The translations under genes and the position numbers were made by a program. Shown here piece by piece: positions 17,950 to 27,559 of a DNA stretch of 64,000 nt (positions are counted from its first letter, which is position 1; every line of letters begins with the position of its first letter). The stretch is from Verrucomicrobiaceae bacterium (GTDB taxonomy: Bacteria; Verrucomicrobiota; Verrucomicrobiia; Verrucomicrobiales; Verrucomicrobiaceae): contig CANGYJ010000001.1 in NCBI GenBank assembly GCA_947458455.1, positions 558,001-622,000 on the forward strand, given 5' to 3'. The notes below the pieces were generated by a model. That model saw nothing but the letters and a program-made list of their open reading frames with translations. It made no database searches and was not told the DNA's origin.

Positions 17950-18717
17950 TCAGCGAGTTTTGCCAATCTTTTTTTCCAGAAGGCGGAGCGAAAGCATGAT
18001 CTCGGCAAGGGTGCGCTGAAAGGCATAAAACCAGCCGTGCGGCCCGTCGAGGACCGTGCGGCGTGCGAGGAGTGTGTAGAGGAAAACGACGATAGGGCCA
18101 AGGATCATCGTGCGACGAATCCGATCCTGTAGGCTGAACTGGATGAGGGCGGTGAGCTTTTCGGACTCCAGCTTGGCGTATTTGTCCTGCGAGGAAAACC
18201 AGCGACTGAGCGGCTTGCGGTCATCGTGATCGATTTGGGTCATGAGATGAGCGGTGGGGCCGGGGATGCTCAAAATCTGCGTGTGACCATCGGGCACATA
18301 ACGGCAGCGGTCTTTGCGAAAGAGCACCGCACGCGGTGGGTAAAGGCAGGCGCGAAGAGCCTTTCCGAAGATCAAATAGCGAAACGAGGCGTAAAAGGCA
18401 TCGCTGGCAGTGGCTTCATCGAGTTTGCTGAGTTCATCCTCGAAACCGGAGCACAAGACGTAATCGCAATCCAGAGAGAGAATCCAGTTGGTGGAGGCGG
18501 CATCGACGCCGAAATTCCACTGCGTGGTGTGATCATCGAAGGGGCGGACGAGGAGTCGAGTATTCGGAAACTCGGTGGCTATGGTCGCAGTGGCATCGGT
18601 GCTGCCGCTGTCGAGAATAACGACTTCCCTGGCCCAACGAAGACGCTCCAGGCAGCGCCTGAGGTTAGGCTCCTCATTCCAGGTGAGGACGAGAGGTGTG
18701 ATGGCATCGAGTTTCAC
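17950..18717 (-). CDS. Glycosyltransferase family 2
   Basis: 255 residues starting at a GTG (18717). A GT-A fold is shown by PLVLTWNEEPNL, VVILDSGSTDAT and the metal-binding SLDCDYVL. A hydrophobic stretch near the C-terminus (MILGPIVVFLYTLL) suggests membrane association, as in WaaE/KdtX-like GT2 enzymes. It lies 1 bp behind the upstream GT4 gene, so it is in the same transcript. Confidence 0.88.
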   Translation of the reverse strand: MKLDAITPLVLTWNEEPNLRRCLERLRWAREVVILDSGSTDATATIATEFPNTRLLVRPFDDHTTQWNFGVDAASTNWILSLDCDYVLCSGFEDELSKLDEATASDAFYASFRYLIFGKALRACLYPPRAVLFRKDRCRYVPDGHTQILSIPGPTAHLMTQIDHDDRKPLSRWFSSQDKYAKLESEKLTALIQFSLQDRIRRTMILGPIVVFLYTLLARRTVLDGPHGWFYAFQRTLAEIMLSLRLLEKKIGKTR

Positions 18718-18718
18718 A

Positions 18719-19891
18719 CTAGTTTTTCAAGACTTCGCGATACAGGTTTTGCAACGCTTTGCCCATCGCTGGCAGCGAGTAATCGCAGCGGGCGAGGATG
18801 CGGGCCGATTGGCCAAGGAGGTGGCGCTGCTCGGGTGAATCAAGCAGTTCTTCAAACTTCGCGGCGATGGCGGCAGGCTCACGGGCGGTGAGGAGTACAG
18901 CCTTGTCTTTGACAGTATCAGCGGCTAGTGCCACCTCATCGGTGGAGAGGCATGGAAGTCCTGCAGCCATGGCCTCAAGGAGGGCGATGCCGAAATTTTC
19001 GGAGTGCGAGGGTAGCACAAACAGCTCCGCAGCCGAAAAGGCGGCAAGGCGAAGCTCACCCGTGACTTGGCCGGCCCAAGTGATGCGTGTAGCGATACCG
19101 CGCGAGATGGCCTGAGCTTGCAATTTCTCGATGAGGGGTGGATGACCTCCGCCGCAGATAAGGAGGTGGATGTCCGGGCGATGCGGGGCGATACGGGCAA
19201 AAGCATCAATGAGGAGGTCGATGCCTTTTTTCTCGTCGATGCGGGAGAGGAAAAGGATGTTCCGGGTGTTGGAGGTCTCGGGAAAACGAGCGCTGAAGAC
19301 CTCGCGAGGTGGCAGAGCATCGAAGGGCGTAAGATCCATGCCGATGGGAATCACCCGCTGGAGGTTCTTTAGGCCAAAACGGGCGGCGTCCTCCATTTCC
19401 ATGCGGCTGGTGTAATGCATGGCAGCGGCTTTGCGGAGCATTGGTAGATCGAAAAAGTGGAAGGAGAGTGCTTTGACGAACTTCCGGCGGTTTTCCATGC
19501 CCCAGCGGTTGAGCACGCCGAGCGGTCTCACGATGTAAGGCACGCCTGCGGAGGCCGCAGCTCGTCCGGCCGCTAGGCTGGCAAAAGAAAACACAGCGTG
19601 GATATGCACGGCATCAAACTCGCTCACATGAGCCCGCAGCCAGCTTCGCAGCGGCAGACTGCATTTGTAGAACTCCGTCTGCTTGCGGAAGTAGATGGTC
19701 TCATAACCTTCCTGCCGAGTGATTTTGCCCAAGGTGATGCTGGGGAGATGCTTTCCACATCCGTCGTCATCCGTCGCGGCAGCAGTGACCTGGACGTCGA
19801 ATGCAGAAAGCGCATTCGCCATGGCCGGGAGGGCAAAACTAGGCCCGCCAGAACTCGGCGAGAGTGAGGGGATAACGTGCAGGACACGCAT
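18719..19891 (-). CDS. Glycosyltransferase family 4
   Basis: 390 residues. The N-terminus HVIPSLSPSSGGPSFALP is typical of the acceptor domain. The C-terminal donor domain has FLSRIDEKKGIDLLIDAF and the E-x7-E block SENFGIALLEAMAAGLP. It uses a nucleotide sugar with retention of anomeric configuration. The ATG shares one base with the stop of the asparagine-synthase gene (TGATG), so the two are translationally coupled. Confidence 0.9.
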   Translation of the reverse strand: MRVLHVIPSLSPSSGGPSFALPAMANALSAFDVQVTAAATDDDGCGKHLPSITLGKITRQEGYETIYFRKQTEFYKCSLPLRSWLRAHVSEFDAVHIHAVFSFASLAAGRAAASAGVPYIVRPLGVLNRWGMENRRKFVKALSFHFFDLPMLRKAAAMHYTSRMEMEDAARFGLKNLQRVIPIGMDLTPFDALPPREVFSARFPETSNTRNILFLSRIDEKKGIDLLIDAFARIAPHRPDIHLLICGGGHPPLIEKLQAQAISRGIATRITWAGQVTGELRLAAFSAAELFVLPSHSENFGIALLEAMAAGLPCLSTDEVALAADTVKDKAVLLTAREPAAIAAKFEELLDSPEQRHLLGQSARILARCDYSLPAMGKALQNLYREVLKN

Positions 19892-21705
19892 CAGGCAGCA
19901 GGAGAAAGGCCACGCTGCTCAAACCAACGGTCGAGCATGAAGACGGCCCACGATTGATACCAGCTTGGATTTTTGACTGGGAGGCGGGCATTCGTCTGCT
20001 CAAACATGCCTCCCCAGGTGGTTGCGGCCCACTTTTGGTAGGGGAACAAGAAGCCACGCTTGGGCTGATTGACGACCCACTCGGGAATCTCGGGCAACGC
20101 CTCGAGTAGCAGTTTTTTTCCTTGGCGCAGACGGCTTGCGGAGGGGATGTGTGCAATGGTCTCAAAGAGAGTGCGATCCACGAAGGGCACTCGCAGCTCG
20201 AGTCCTTGAGACATGCTCATCACATCGCTGTCCTTGAGGAGCTGATTACGCATGTAGAGGGAGAGCTCGCAGAGACTCACCTCATCTCTTGGCGTGGGAG
20301 CCGAATTGCTAGGTGCCTCCTCAAGACTGGAACGAATCAATTCAGAGAGTGTCACCCCGGCGTAACGTGTGGCGAGGATGCGAGCGGCGCGGCGGGAGAA
20401 AATGCCGCGGAAAGCGCGGTAGGCATTCCGCACGGTGTTAGCGGATTGAAGGAAGGCTCCCACACGGCGCAGACGGTGGGAATCCGTATGGTATTCCAAC
20501 TTCACGCCGATATGGTGGCGTATGCCCGGAATGAGATCGAGCATGCTTGCCATCTGCACCATTCGAGGCACCTGAGTGAAGCTGGGATAACCAGCGAACA
20601 TCTCATCCCCTCCGAGACCACTGAGAACGACTTTGATCCCTTTTTCGCGAGCAAAGGAGGAGACGGTGAAGGTGTTAAACCCGTCGATGCTGGGCTGATC
20701 GATGTGCTGGATGTATTCCTCAAAGCATCGTTTACCCGCTTCCTCGCCGAGGACGAGTTCGTGGTGATCAGTGCCGAAGTGCGCGGCCGTGCGGCGTGCC
20801 ACGCTGCTTTCATCCAGCCCAGGATCATCCACGCCGATGGAGAAGGTGGAGATGTCTTTGATGCCGATCTCACGAGCGAGTGCCACAAGAGCGGTGCTAT
20901 CCACCCCGCCACTCAGAAAGATGCCCACGGGCACATCACTGACGAAATGCCTGCGAGTGCTTTCGAGGAGGGCGTCACGGAGGGTAGTGGAGGGTTTTTC
21001 CGAGGTAGAGGTCTCCACGGGGAACTGGATGCGCCACCAAGCGTTGTTCTCGATGACGCCGTTACGCCATTCGAGGCAGTGCCCGGCCGCCAAGCTGCAG
21101 ATGCCTTGAACCAGCGTACGTGGTTCTGCCACGCTGCCGCTCTCAAAGTAGGACATGAGTGCCTGCGCATCGACCCCCGCACTGCCAAAGCCAGCCTCAT
21201 GAAGGGCACGAAGCTCGGAGGCAAAGGCAAAGACACCACCTCGGTTCGAGTAGTAGAGCGGCTTGATGCCGAAGGGATCGCGGGCTAGGAAACAGGTTTG
21301 CTCCAGCTCGTCCCAAATGGCGAAGGCAAACATACCGCGAAGTTTATCGAGCATGCCCTGGCCGTATCGTTCATAGAGACGCAGAAGCACCTCGGTATCC
21401 GTGCTCGTTTGGAAAGGCACACCGTCTTGCTCGAATTCGGCCCGAAGCTCGCGAAAATTGTAGATCTCCCCATTGAATGTGATGGTGAAGCGACCGCCTG
21501 GCAGTCCCATCGGCTGGTGACCCGCAGCGGAGAGATCGAGAATCGAAAGGCGAGTGTGGGCAAGGCGGGCCACGCCGGAGGGAGAAGACCAAGCACCGCG
21601 ATCATCTGGCCCACGATGTTTCAGAGCGGCTTGCAGCACAGCGAGACGCCTATCGGCATCCGATAGGGAGCTACTGAGATCTAGAATGCCAGCGATACCG
21701 CACAT
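19891..21705 (-). CDS. asnB: Asparagine synthase-like amidotransferase
   Basis: A 604-residue glutamine-hydrolysing asparagine synthase type. The N-terminal nucleophile Cys2 (MCGIAG) begins the class II glutaminase domain (to about 190). The synthetase domain carries the PP-loop SGGVDSTALV near 255 and GGDEMFAGY. In surface-polysaccharide loci such proteins may amidate a sugar acid rather than make free asparagine, but both are open. It is the first gene after an AT-rich promoter-like stretch. Confidence 0.9.
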   Translation of the reverse strand: MCGIAGILDLSSSLSDADRRLAVLQAALKHRGPDDRGAWSSPSGVARLAHTRLSILDLSAAGHQPMGLPGGRFTITFNGEIYNFRELRAEFEQDGVPFQTSTDTEVLLRLYERYGQGMLDKLRGMFAFAIWDELEQTCFLARDPFGIKPLYYSNRGGVFAFASELRALHEAGFGSAGVDAQALMSYFESGSVAEPRTLVQGICSLAAGHCLEWRNGVIENNAWWRIQFPVETSTSEKPSTTLRDALLESTRRHFVSDVPVGIFLSGGVDSTALVALAREIGIKDISTFSIGVDDPGLDESSVARRTAAHFGTDHHELVLGEEAGKRCFEEYIQHIDQPSIDGFNTFTVSSFAREKGIKVVLSGLGGDEMFAGYPSFTQVPRMVQMASMLDLIPGIRHHIGVKLEYHTDSHRLRRVGAFLQSANTVRNAYRAFRGIFSRRAARILATRYAGVTLSELIRSSLEEAPSNSAPTPRDEVSLCELSLYMRNQLLKDSDVMSMSQGLELRVPFVDRTLFETIAHIPSASRLRQGKKLLLEALPEIPEWVVNQPKRGFLFPYQKWAATTWGGMFEQTNARLPVKNPSWYQSWAVFMLDRWFEQRGLSPAA

Positions 21706-21719
21706 TAGAAAAGCTTTAT

Positions 21720-21749
21720 ACTATATTAAAAAATAAAGTCGAGAATCAA
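21720..21749 (-). promoter_or_regulatory. Candidate promoter of asnB
   Basis: On the minus strand TTGATT (21744-21749) and TATAGT (21720-21725) are 18 bp apart in the most AT-rich stretch of the neighbourhood. The predicted start would leave a very short 5' leader before the ATG at 21705. This is by sequence match only. Confidence 0.35.
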
Positions 21750-21789
21750 CCAAGGATTGATGTGGCATCTACCGCTACAAGATTATTGC

Positions 21790-24093
21790 TCACGGTCGCC
21801 AACTGGAAACTACCTCACAGGAGGTGCGAATGAAATTCTGCGCCCCTTTTTCGATTCCTTGCATGTGGACAGAGTTCAAAGCCGCCTGCTGCATGGCCGA
21901 AAAAGACTCCTCAGGAAGGCTCAAAGCCTGCCGCATGACCGTGGCTAAGCTTTCAACATGCCCCGCTTTCACGAGCCAGCCATTGTGCCCCGGCGCGATG
22001 AGGTCAATGGCGGCCCCGGTTTGATCCGTGGCAATGGAGGGCAGCCCCGCTGAGAGCGCCTCCACGAGAGCGAGGCCCCAGCCGTCGTAGCGCGAGGGAA
22101 GGCAAAAGATGTCTCCTTTGGCGTAAAAGCGAGGCAGTTCTTCCCAAGGCTGAAAGCCGCAGCATTCCACACGATCCGCCACCGGCGCGAGTATCTCCCG
22201 CACCTTCGTTTCCAAGGGACCACTACCCACTAGGACAAGCCGCGTATTCGGGTATTCAGCCGCTACCTTAACGAAGGCCATGGCCAGCACGTCTGACCCC
22301 TTGCGCTCAGAAAGCGTGCCGGAATAGACAAAGGTCCTCGCACCGGGAGGTGAGGTGGTTCGGGGAAGCTGGAAGCGGGCGAGCTCGGAATAGTAGGGCA
22401 TGTTGTAATAGCTCCGTTTTTGGCCAAACTCGACACGATAGCCCTCAATGCCAAACTGCCCCACACCCCAGATCGGTGCGAGATAGCGGTGCAAAGGTTT
22501 CAAAGCCAGCCAGCGGAACCAAGTGCCGGTGGCACCTAGTTGCAGAAAGCCGGGGCGTTCTCCCCAGAACGCCCAAGGCTGGCCGGTGGCAGCTCTGGCA
22601 CGGATGGACCGCCAAGCAAAGCGGCTCGTATAGTAATTAAAAACAGCCAAATCAGCATTCAGGAGCGAGTCGATGGCATTACTTGCTAGATGCGGCGTCT
22701 CGGAGAGGATGATGTGGGAGTGAGCGATGTCCGGCGCAGCCCACTGGCGGTTTTTATCGCGGTGAGTCAGGTAAACAACCTCCAGATGACAATCCCCCAC
22801 TGCCGCCACACGGTTAAAAAACTCCACCTGATAAGGGGAATTGAGCTGGGTGAGCACGGCAATGCGGGGCTTACGTCCCGCCGCAGCCTTGGGAAGGCAT
22901 TGGGGTGGCCGTTGAGGCACGCTGACGCCTACGGAGCTAGATTTTTCAGGTTCCACCAACGGCCGCACCTCTTCGATGAGCTGGCGTTTGAAGGACTCAA
23001 AACCAAAACGCTCCTTCACCGCTGTCGATAGAGCCGCCGGGTCATCGAGCAAGGCGTTGCCCGTCGTTTTTTGCAGCACCGAGAGGATGGCATCTGCGAT
23101 ACCCGCCGGGTGGTGCGGATCAATGAGCATGCCTAGGCGGCCCCCATCCAGCGCATCGTAAGAGCCATCGAGAAAGCCGCCAATAACCGGCTTGCCGCAA
23201 GCTGAGGCCTCCAAAAACACGATGCCAAAGCCCTCTTTCGTGCTGGGCATCACAAAAGCATCACAAAGCCGGTAATAGTCCGCCAGATCCTCGGTGGAAA
23301 CAAAGCCAGCAAACGTCACATGCTTCTCCAAACCCAGCATGCGAACCCCAGCCCGCAGGTGCGAGAGCTCATCTCCAGTCCCCACGACGAGATAATGCAC
23401 ATCTGGGATCTGCAGAAGGATTCGTTTGAGGGCGATCAGCACTTGCCAGTGGCCTTTGTAACGCTCAGAAAGGGCTAAACGGCTCACCGTAAGGAGCACC
23501 GGCTGGTCTGGCCGCAGTCCATACTTTTGCAGCAAATGCGCTGGTTTAGGCCCCGGCACAAAACGAGCGGCATCAAAAGTATTTGGAAATACCGAGACAC
23601 GCTCCGGAAAAACGCCGCCCTCACGCACCACATGATCCCGCGTGAACTGGCTCACTGCAAGGAGCTTATTTGCCTCCTGCATGGCACGCAGGCGAATCCT
23701 GGAGCGGATACGCCAGGCCTCGATGCCATGCAGCACTCCGCCATAAGGCACCCCAGTGAGTCCACGCATGACTCGCATCGCGGGGAAAAAGTGCAGATGC
23801 GTCGAGAGTAAGCAGGCGGGCCGCTCCCGCAGCGCGTGGAAGGAAGCCTGGGCAGCTAGCGCCATCGAGCGCACTTTGGAGGGAAGGTTTTCGAAGGAAT
23901 GGAGGTCCAGCCCCTGCGCTAGAGGCGTGTCTACAGGTGCCAGTGTCTCATTTCGCACAAAGACCCGCATCGGGCGGTCAGGGTAACCCTCACGCAAGGC
24001 CTTCACAAAGAAGCGCGAAAAGGCCTGAATGCCGCCGGTGTCATCCCGGATGCCAGGCGCCCAAATGTGGATGGGTTTCAAAGAACCACTCAT
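21790..24093 (-). CDS. Bifunctional glycosyltransferase with two GT4 domains
   Basis: 767 residues, twice the usual GT4 length. Domain 1 (about 1-370) ends with STKEGFGIVFLEASACGKP. A linker follows, then domain 2 (about 405-760) starts at PRIAVLTQLNSPYQ and has VYSGTLSERKGSDVLA and DGWGLALVEALSAGLP. The halves are only distantly alike, so this is a fusion of two different enzymes, not a recent duplication. It would add two successive sugars of the repeat unit. Confidence 0.9.
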   Translation of the reverse strand: MSGSLKPIHIWAPGIRDDTGGIQAFSRFFVKALREGYPDRPMRVFVRNETLAPVDTPLAQGLDLHSFENLPSKVRSMALAAQASFHALRERPACLLSTHLHFFPAMRVMRGLTGVPYGGVLHGIEAWRIRSRIRLRAMQEANKLLAVSQFTRDHVVREGGVFPERVSVFPNTFDAARFVPGPKPAHLLQKYGLRPDQPVLLTVSRLALSERYKGHWQVLIALKRILLQIPDVHYLVVGTGDELSHLRAGVRMLGLEKHVTFAGFVSTEDLADYYRLCDAFVMPSTKEGFGIVFLEASACGKPVIGGFLDGSYDALDGGRLGMLIDPHHPAGIADAILSVLQKTTGNALLDDPAALSTAVKERFGFESFKRQLIEEVRPLVEPEKSSSVGVSVPQRPPQCLPKAAAGRKPRIAVLTQLNSPYQVEFFNRVAAVGDCHLEVVYLTHRDKNRQWAAPDIAHSHIILSETPHLASNAIDSLLNADLAVFNYYTSRFAWRSIRARAATGQPWAFWGERPGFLQLGATGTWFRWLALKPLHRYLAPIWGVGQFGIEGYRVEFGQKRSYYNMPYYSELARFQLPRTTSPPGARTFVYSGTLSERKGSDVLAMAFVKVAAEYPNTRLVLVGSGPLETKVREILAPVADRVECCGFQPWEELPRFYAKGDIFCLPSRYDGWGLALVEALSAGLPSIATDQTGAAIDLIAPGHNGWLVKAGHVESLATVMRQALSLPEESFSAMQQAALNSVHMQGIEKGAQNFIRTSCEVVSSWRP

Positions 24094-24114
24094 CGTGATT
24101 TTGACCGTTCGTTT

Positions 24115-25098
24115 TTATCGCCCGGCACTCAGGCGTGCCAGATCCGCGTCCACCATCCGATGGACCATCTCTTGAAAAGGTGTCGTGGGCTTCCAGCCCA
24201 CCTCGCGCTCGATTTTCTCCGCGCTGCCACAAAGTGGGATGCCCTCCTCCGTCCGGTAAAAGGCCGGATTCGTCTCCACATGCGCCTTCCAGTCCAGGCC
24301 CACATGGGAAAAGGCCGCCTCGCAGAGGTCTGCCACGCTGTGCAGCACGCCGGTCGCCACGACGAAGTCCTCAGGCTTGTCATGATTGAGGATGGCGTGC
24401 ATCGCCCTCACATAGTCAGGCGCGTAACCCCAGTCCCGCCTTGCCTCCAAATTGCCGAGTTGGATTTTTCCGCGGCCCTCCAGGGAGATGCGGGCGGCGG
24501 CCATCGTGATCTTTCGCGTCACGAACTCCGGCCGACGGCGCGGGCTCTCGTGGTTGTAAAGGATGCCCACGCCGCAGAACATGCCGTGAGACTCACGGTA
24601 GTTCCTCACGAGGTGATAACCGGCCAGCTTGCTGATGCCATAGGCGCTTCGTGGCATAAATGGCTCATCCTCCGACTGCGGTGTGTGGCCTGGTCGGCCA
24701 AACATCTCGCTTGTGCCGGCAAAATAGAACCGACAACCCGGATGGAACTCCTGGATCGCCGCCAGCAGGTAGTGCGTGCTGGCGATGTTGTTCTGGATCG
24801 TCTGGTAGCCATCCGCCAACCGCTCGCCCACAAAGCTGGAGGCGGCGAGGTGGTAACACTCATCAAACGGGGTTCGGGAGATCAGGCGGTAAAGACCCGG
24901 GAAGTTATCGAGATTCACCGCATGCAGATGGCAACGCTGGTAAAGCTCCGGCGGCACATCCTGAAGCAGGTTGCTCTTGATGTGCTCCAGCCCGGTCTGC
25001 CGGGCGAGACCATGCACCTCGTAACCGAGTCCAAGAAGATACTCCGCCAAATAGAATCCATCCTGGCCGGTGATGCCGGTGATGAGCGCTTTTTTCAT
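24115..25098 (-). CDS. gmd: GDP-mannose 4,6-dehydratase
   Basis: A 327-residue SDR enzyme turning GDP-D-mannose into GDP-4-keto-6-deoxymannose. The NAD(P) motif is TGITGQDGFYL, typical of Gmd rather than RfbB. AGTSEMFG carries the catalytic Ser/Thr, YGISK the Tyr-Lys pair, and NHESPRR and RRDWGYAPDYV are the substrate-binding signatures. The reductase or epimerase that would finish GDP-fucose, rhamnose or perosamine (Fcl, Rmd, Per) is absent from the window. Confidence 0.93.
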   Translation of the reverse strand: MKKALITGITGQDGFYLAEYLLGLGYEVHGLARQTGLEHIKSNLLQDVPPELYQRCHLHAVNLDNFPGLYRLISRTPFDECYHLAASSFVGERLADGYQTIQNNIASTHYLLAAIQEFHPGCRFYFAGTSEMFGRPGHTPQSEDEPFMPRSAYGISKLAGYHLVRNYRESHGMFCGVGILYNHESPRRRPEFVTRKITMAAARISLEGRGKIQLGNLEARRDWGYAPDYVRAMHAILNHDKPEDFVVATGVLHSVADLCEAAFSHVGLDWKAHVETNPAFYRTEEGIPLCGSAEKIEREVGWKPTTPFQEMVHRMVDADLARLSAGR

Positions 25099-25128
25099 AC
25101 GTTTGGCTGCATGACAGTCTCGGGAGTT

Positions 25129-25168
25129 CTCATGGTTTGACTAGTCTTGACTGGCTTTGACTGCCCTT
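25129..25168. repeat. Short direct repeats of TTGACT
   Basis: Three TTGACT units (TTTGACTAGT, CTTGACTGGC, TTTGACTGCC) with about 10-11 bp spacing, in the gap between gmd and the next gene. They could be a repeated regulator site or a chance microrepeat. Confidence 0.35.
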
Positions 25169-25838
25169 AGGGTTTTTTCGCCTCAATCAACAGCGTGTGC
25201 GGAGATTCCGGCGTGCTTTCCCATTCGTGGGACATCACCTGGCTGTCATAAATCGCGGGATCACCCGTCCCGGTGATCGGCTGCACGACCCGGACGTCCT
25301 TGAAACCCGCCTCCGTGGCGATTTCCTCCAAAAAGCTCGGCGTGAGGATGGTGAGGTGCTCTTGACGGCAAAAGACGAAGTTTTCAAATCGCCCGCCAAT
25401 GGAACTGCGGGAGTCCGGGAAGTCGGAGAACCAGGCCGAGTTGCCCGCGACATACTCGCGCATCGCCGCATCACCGTTCGGTCCGCCCACGCGGATCACC
25501 CCGCCTGGCTTCAGCACCCGGTGCAGCTCGCGGAAGTGCGTCGGCAGATCTGGCAGATGCTCGATCACATGGTGGGAGTAGATCGCGTCGATGGAGTCAT
25601 CGCGGAAAGGCAGGTGCTTCGAGATGTCCGACCACACATCGCACTTCGCGGTGAACATGTTCGCGTCCACATTGATCCAGCCGTCCAGGTAGTGGCGCTG
25701 CCCGGGGCCCAACTGCACACGGATCGTGCCCGGATTCCGGGACGCGGGTGAGCGAAAAGCTTTGTAGAACACGCCATTGAGCCGCATGAGCGGTCCGGCG
25801 ACACGATAGAAGAGATCTTTGGCCTGACGGGTAAGCAT
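25167..25838 (-). CDS. Class I SAM-dependent methyltransferase
   Basis: 223 residues, Methyltransf_11 type. After a variable N-terminus with QRHYLDGWINVD come DAIYSHHVIEHLPD and LHRVLKPGGVIRV, typical of type 11 methyltransferases. Motif I is degenerate, as is common in polysaccharide-locus members. Probably an O-methyltransferase acting on a sugar of the repeat unit (inference from context). Confidence 0.8.
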   Translation of the reverse strand: MLTRQAKDLFYRVAGPLMRLNGVFYKAFRSPASRNPGTIRVQLGPGQRHYLDGWINVDANMFTAKCDVWSDISKHLPFRDDSIDAIYSHHVIEHLPDLPTHFRELHRVLKPGGVIRVGGPNGDAAMREYVAGNSAWFSDFPDSRSSIGGRFENFVFCRQEHLTILTPSFLEEIATEAGFKDVRVVQPITGTGDPAIYDSQVMSHEWESTPESPHTLLIEAKKP

Positions 25839-25850
25839 GAGGAAAACAGG

Positions 25851-26612
25851 TTAAACAGGATCACACCAAGCCGCCGCGCCCCACAGGGGACCGCGATTCT
25901 CGCCGAAGGTGCCGTTGATGTCATTGATCTGGTAGCCGAAGTCGGTTTTCAGCCGTTGCAGCGCCTCCCACTCGGGCGCGGCGGTGCTGGAGGCATGCAC
26001 CTCCATGTAAATCATCGGGCGGTGGTTGCGCAGTGTCTGCTCAGCGCCTTTGAGCACCTCGGCTCCGGCCCCTTCCACGTCGATCTTGATCAGGTCAGGC
26101 TTGGGCAGGCCGGTCGAGACGAGGTGGTCCAGCGTGTCGCACTGCACCTCGAACTGGTTCGTCCACTTTTCCAGCTTAGCGATCTTGTCGGCAAAAGTGC
26201 CCATCGTGTGCCCCTGGGTGTCGTAGCAGAACTGGCGTGGCCGGTTGTCCGCAGCGAGAGCCAGCTTGAAAGGCTTCACATTGGCGGCGGAAGGGTTGAG
26301 GCTGAGGTTTTTTTCCAGAAGAGAGAAATTGTCCGGTGCTGGCTCGAAGGAGAAGACTTTCCCCGAAGGCCCCACGAGGCGGGAGAAATACAGCGCCATC
26401 TGGCCGCGGTTCGCACCCACATCATAGACCACGCTGCCCGGCTTCACCTTCTCCACGAGAAAGCTCTGATTCATCGCATCCACAGCCCAGGCGTAGGTGG
26501 CACCCATGCCGGGCGAGACCACAAAGCGGACGCCGGAGATCGGGCCACGACGCACGGTGCGCACGGAGCCATGAGGGTAAATGAGGCGGATCAATTTGTG
26601 TTTCAGGGACAT
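25851..26612 (-). CDS. FkbM-family methyltransferase
   Basis: 253 residues from the ATG at 26612, which overlaps the stop of the upstream GT2 gene by 10 bp. FkbM hallmarks are seen: VVYDVGANRGQMALYFS (motif I), VFSFEPAPDNFSLLEKN, and LIKIDVEGAGAEVLKGA. It probably O-methylates a sugar or a glycan end. One of three or four FkbM-type genes in this locus. Confidence 0.88.
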   Translation of the reverse strand: MSLKHKLIRLIYPHGSVRTVRRGPISGVRFVVSPGMGATYAWAVDAMNQSFLVEKVKPGSVVYDVGANRGQMALYFSRLVGPSGKVFSFEPAPDNFSLLEKNLSLNPSAANVKPFKLALAADNRPRQFCYDTQGHTMGTFADKIAKLEKWTNQFEVQCDTLDHLVSTGLPKPDLIKIDVEGAGAEVLKGAEQTLRNHRPMIYMEVHASSTAAPEWEALQRLKTDFGYQINDINGTFGENRGPLWGAAAWCDPV

Positions 26613-27532
26613 GCAGTTGGAGAGGATAAGACGGGGAGCGTTGAAAGGGGCCGGGGCCGCAGGCGCAGAACGAACCAGCTCACTAGGGAACGGTAGGAGA
26701 CACGGGCAATTTCGCTGCGGCGGGCCAAAAGGTGGCTGGGAATCAATTGAATGCCAGTCCAGACGCCGTGGGGCCAGCCGGAGCTGATGACATAGATCAC
26801 CCGTCGCAGGACCTGCCAGAAACCCGCCGGCCACATCAGCACCGGATAGCGTAGGTAGGGCAGCAGAGCCATATTCGCGATCACCGTGGCATTGGAATGG
26901 GCACTCACCTCCACGGGAGGCGGCTTGTCATGCTTCACATGCAGGTCCGGCGCATGCACGATCACCCCGCCGAGGGCGTGCAGTTGTAGGCTGATGTCCG
27001 TCTCCTCCATGCCATAGGCGATAGGTAGCGGCACAAAACCCCGCGTCTTGGCATGCCAGCTCTTGCGAAAGATGCAGCCGCAGCCGGAGCTGACCGCGAT
27101 GGCATGCGGTCCGGGCATCGCCTTCTCAAAGTCCTGGCTCGCCGCACTGTACATCGCCGCTTCTGGGAATTCCCGCGCCAGCCGCAGCACCCGGGCAAAG
27201 TAGTCCGGCTGGTCCGGGAAGGAGTCATCGTCAAAATTCGCCACCAGTTCGTGCTGGGCCGCCGCGATGAGGCGGTTCCGCGCCCCGCCAGGGCCGAGCA
27301 GGTGATCACTGACGAGCACGCGAATCGCCGGAAAGTGCTCACTCATCGCCGCCAGGATGGCCGAGCTGCCACCATCTGCATGCACCAAGATTTCTTCCGG
27401 GGTCGGTTCGCACTGCTGGATAATGGCTAGCGTTTTCAAGAGGGCCTCAACACGGGCACAGGCAGGCACGATGGCCGTGATGGGGCACAAGGAACGGGAC
27501 TCGGATGAGGCGGATGGCGGGGAGTTCAACAA
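26603..27532 (-). CDS. Glycosyltransferase family 2
   Basis: 309 residues. There is no in-frame ATG near the N-terminus, so the start is a TTG (27532, or the next codon 27529). The GT-A fold has ITAIVPACARVEALL, then LGPGGARNRLI, and the metal site ANFDDDSFPD. MEETDISLQLHALG is the ED-type catalytic region. The C-terminus carries a hydrophobic stretch. It is translated into the FkbM gene with a 10-bp overlap. Confidence 0.85.
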   Translation of the reverse strand: MLNSPPSASSESRSLCPITAIVPACARVEALLKTLAIIQQCEPTPEEILVHADGGSSAILAAMSEHFPAIRVLVSDHLLGPGGARNRLIAAAQHELVANFDDDSFPDQPDYFARVLRLAREFPEAAMYSAASQDFEKAMPGPHAIAVSSGCGCIFRKSWHAKTRGFVPLPIAYGMEETDISLQLHALGGVIVHAPDLHVKHDKPPPVEVSAHSNATVIANMALLPYLRYPVLMWPAGFWQVLRRVIYVISSGWPHGVWTGIQLIPSHLLARRSEIARVSYRSLVSWFVLRLRPRPLSTLPVLSSPTACP

Positions 27533-27559
27533 CGTAGCAAGAGAGGCGGGCCTGCGGGA

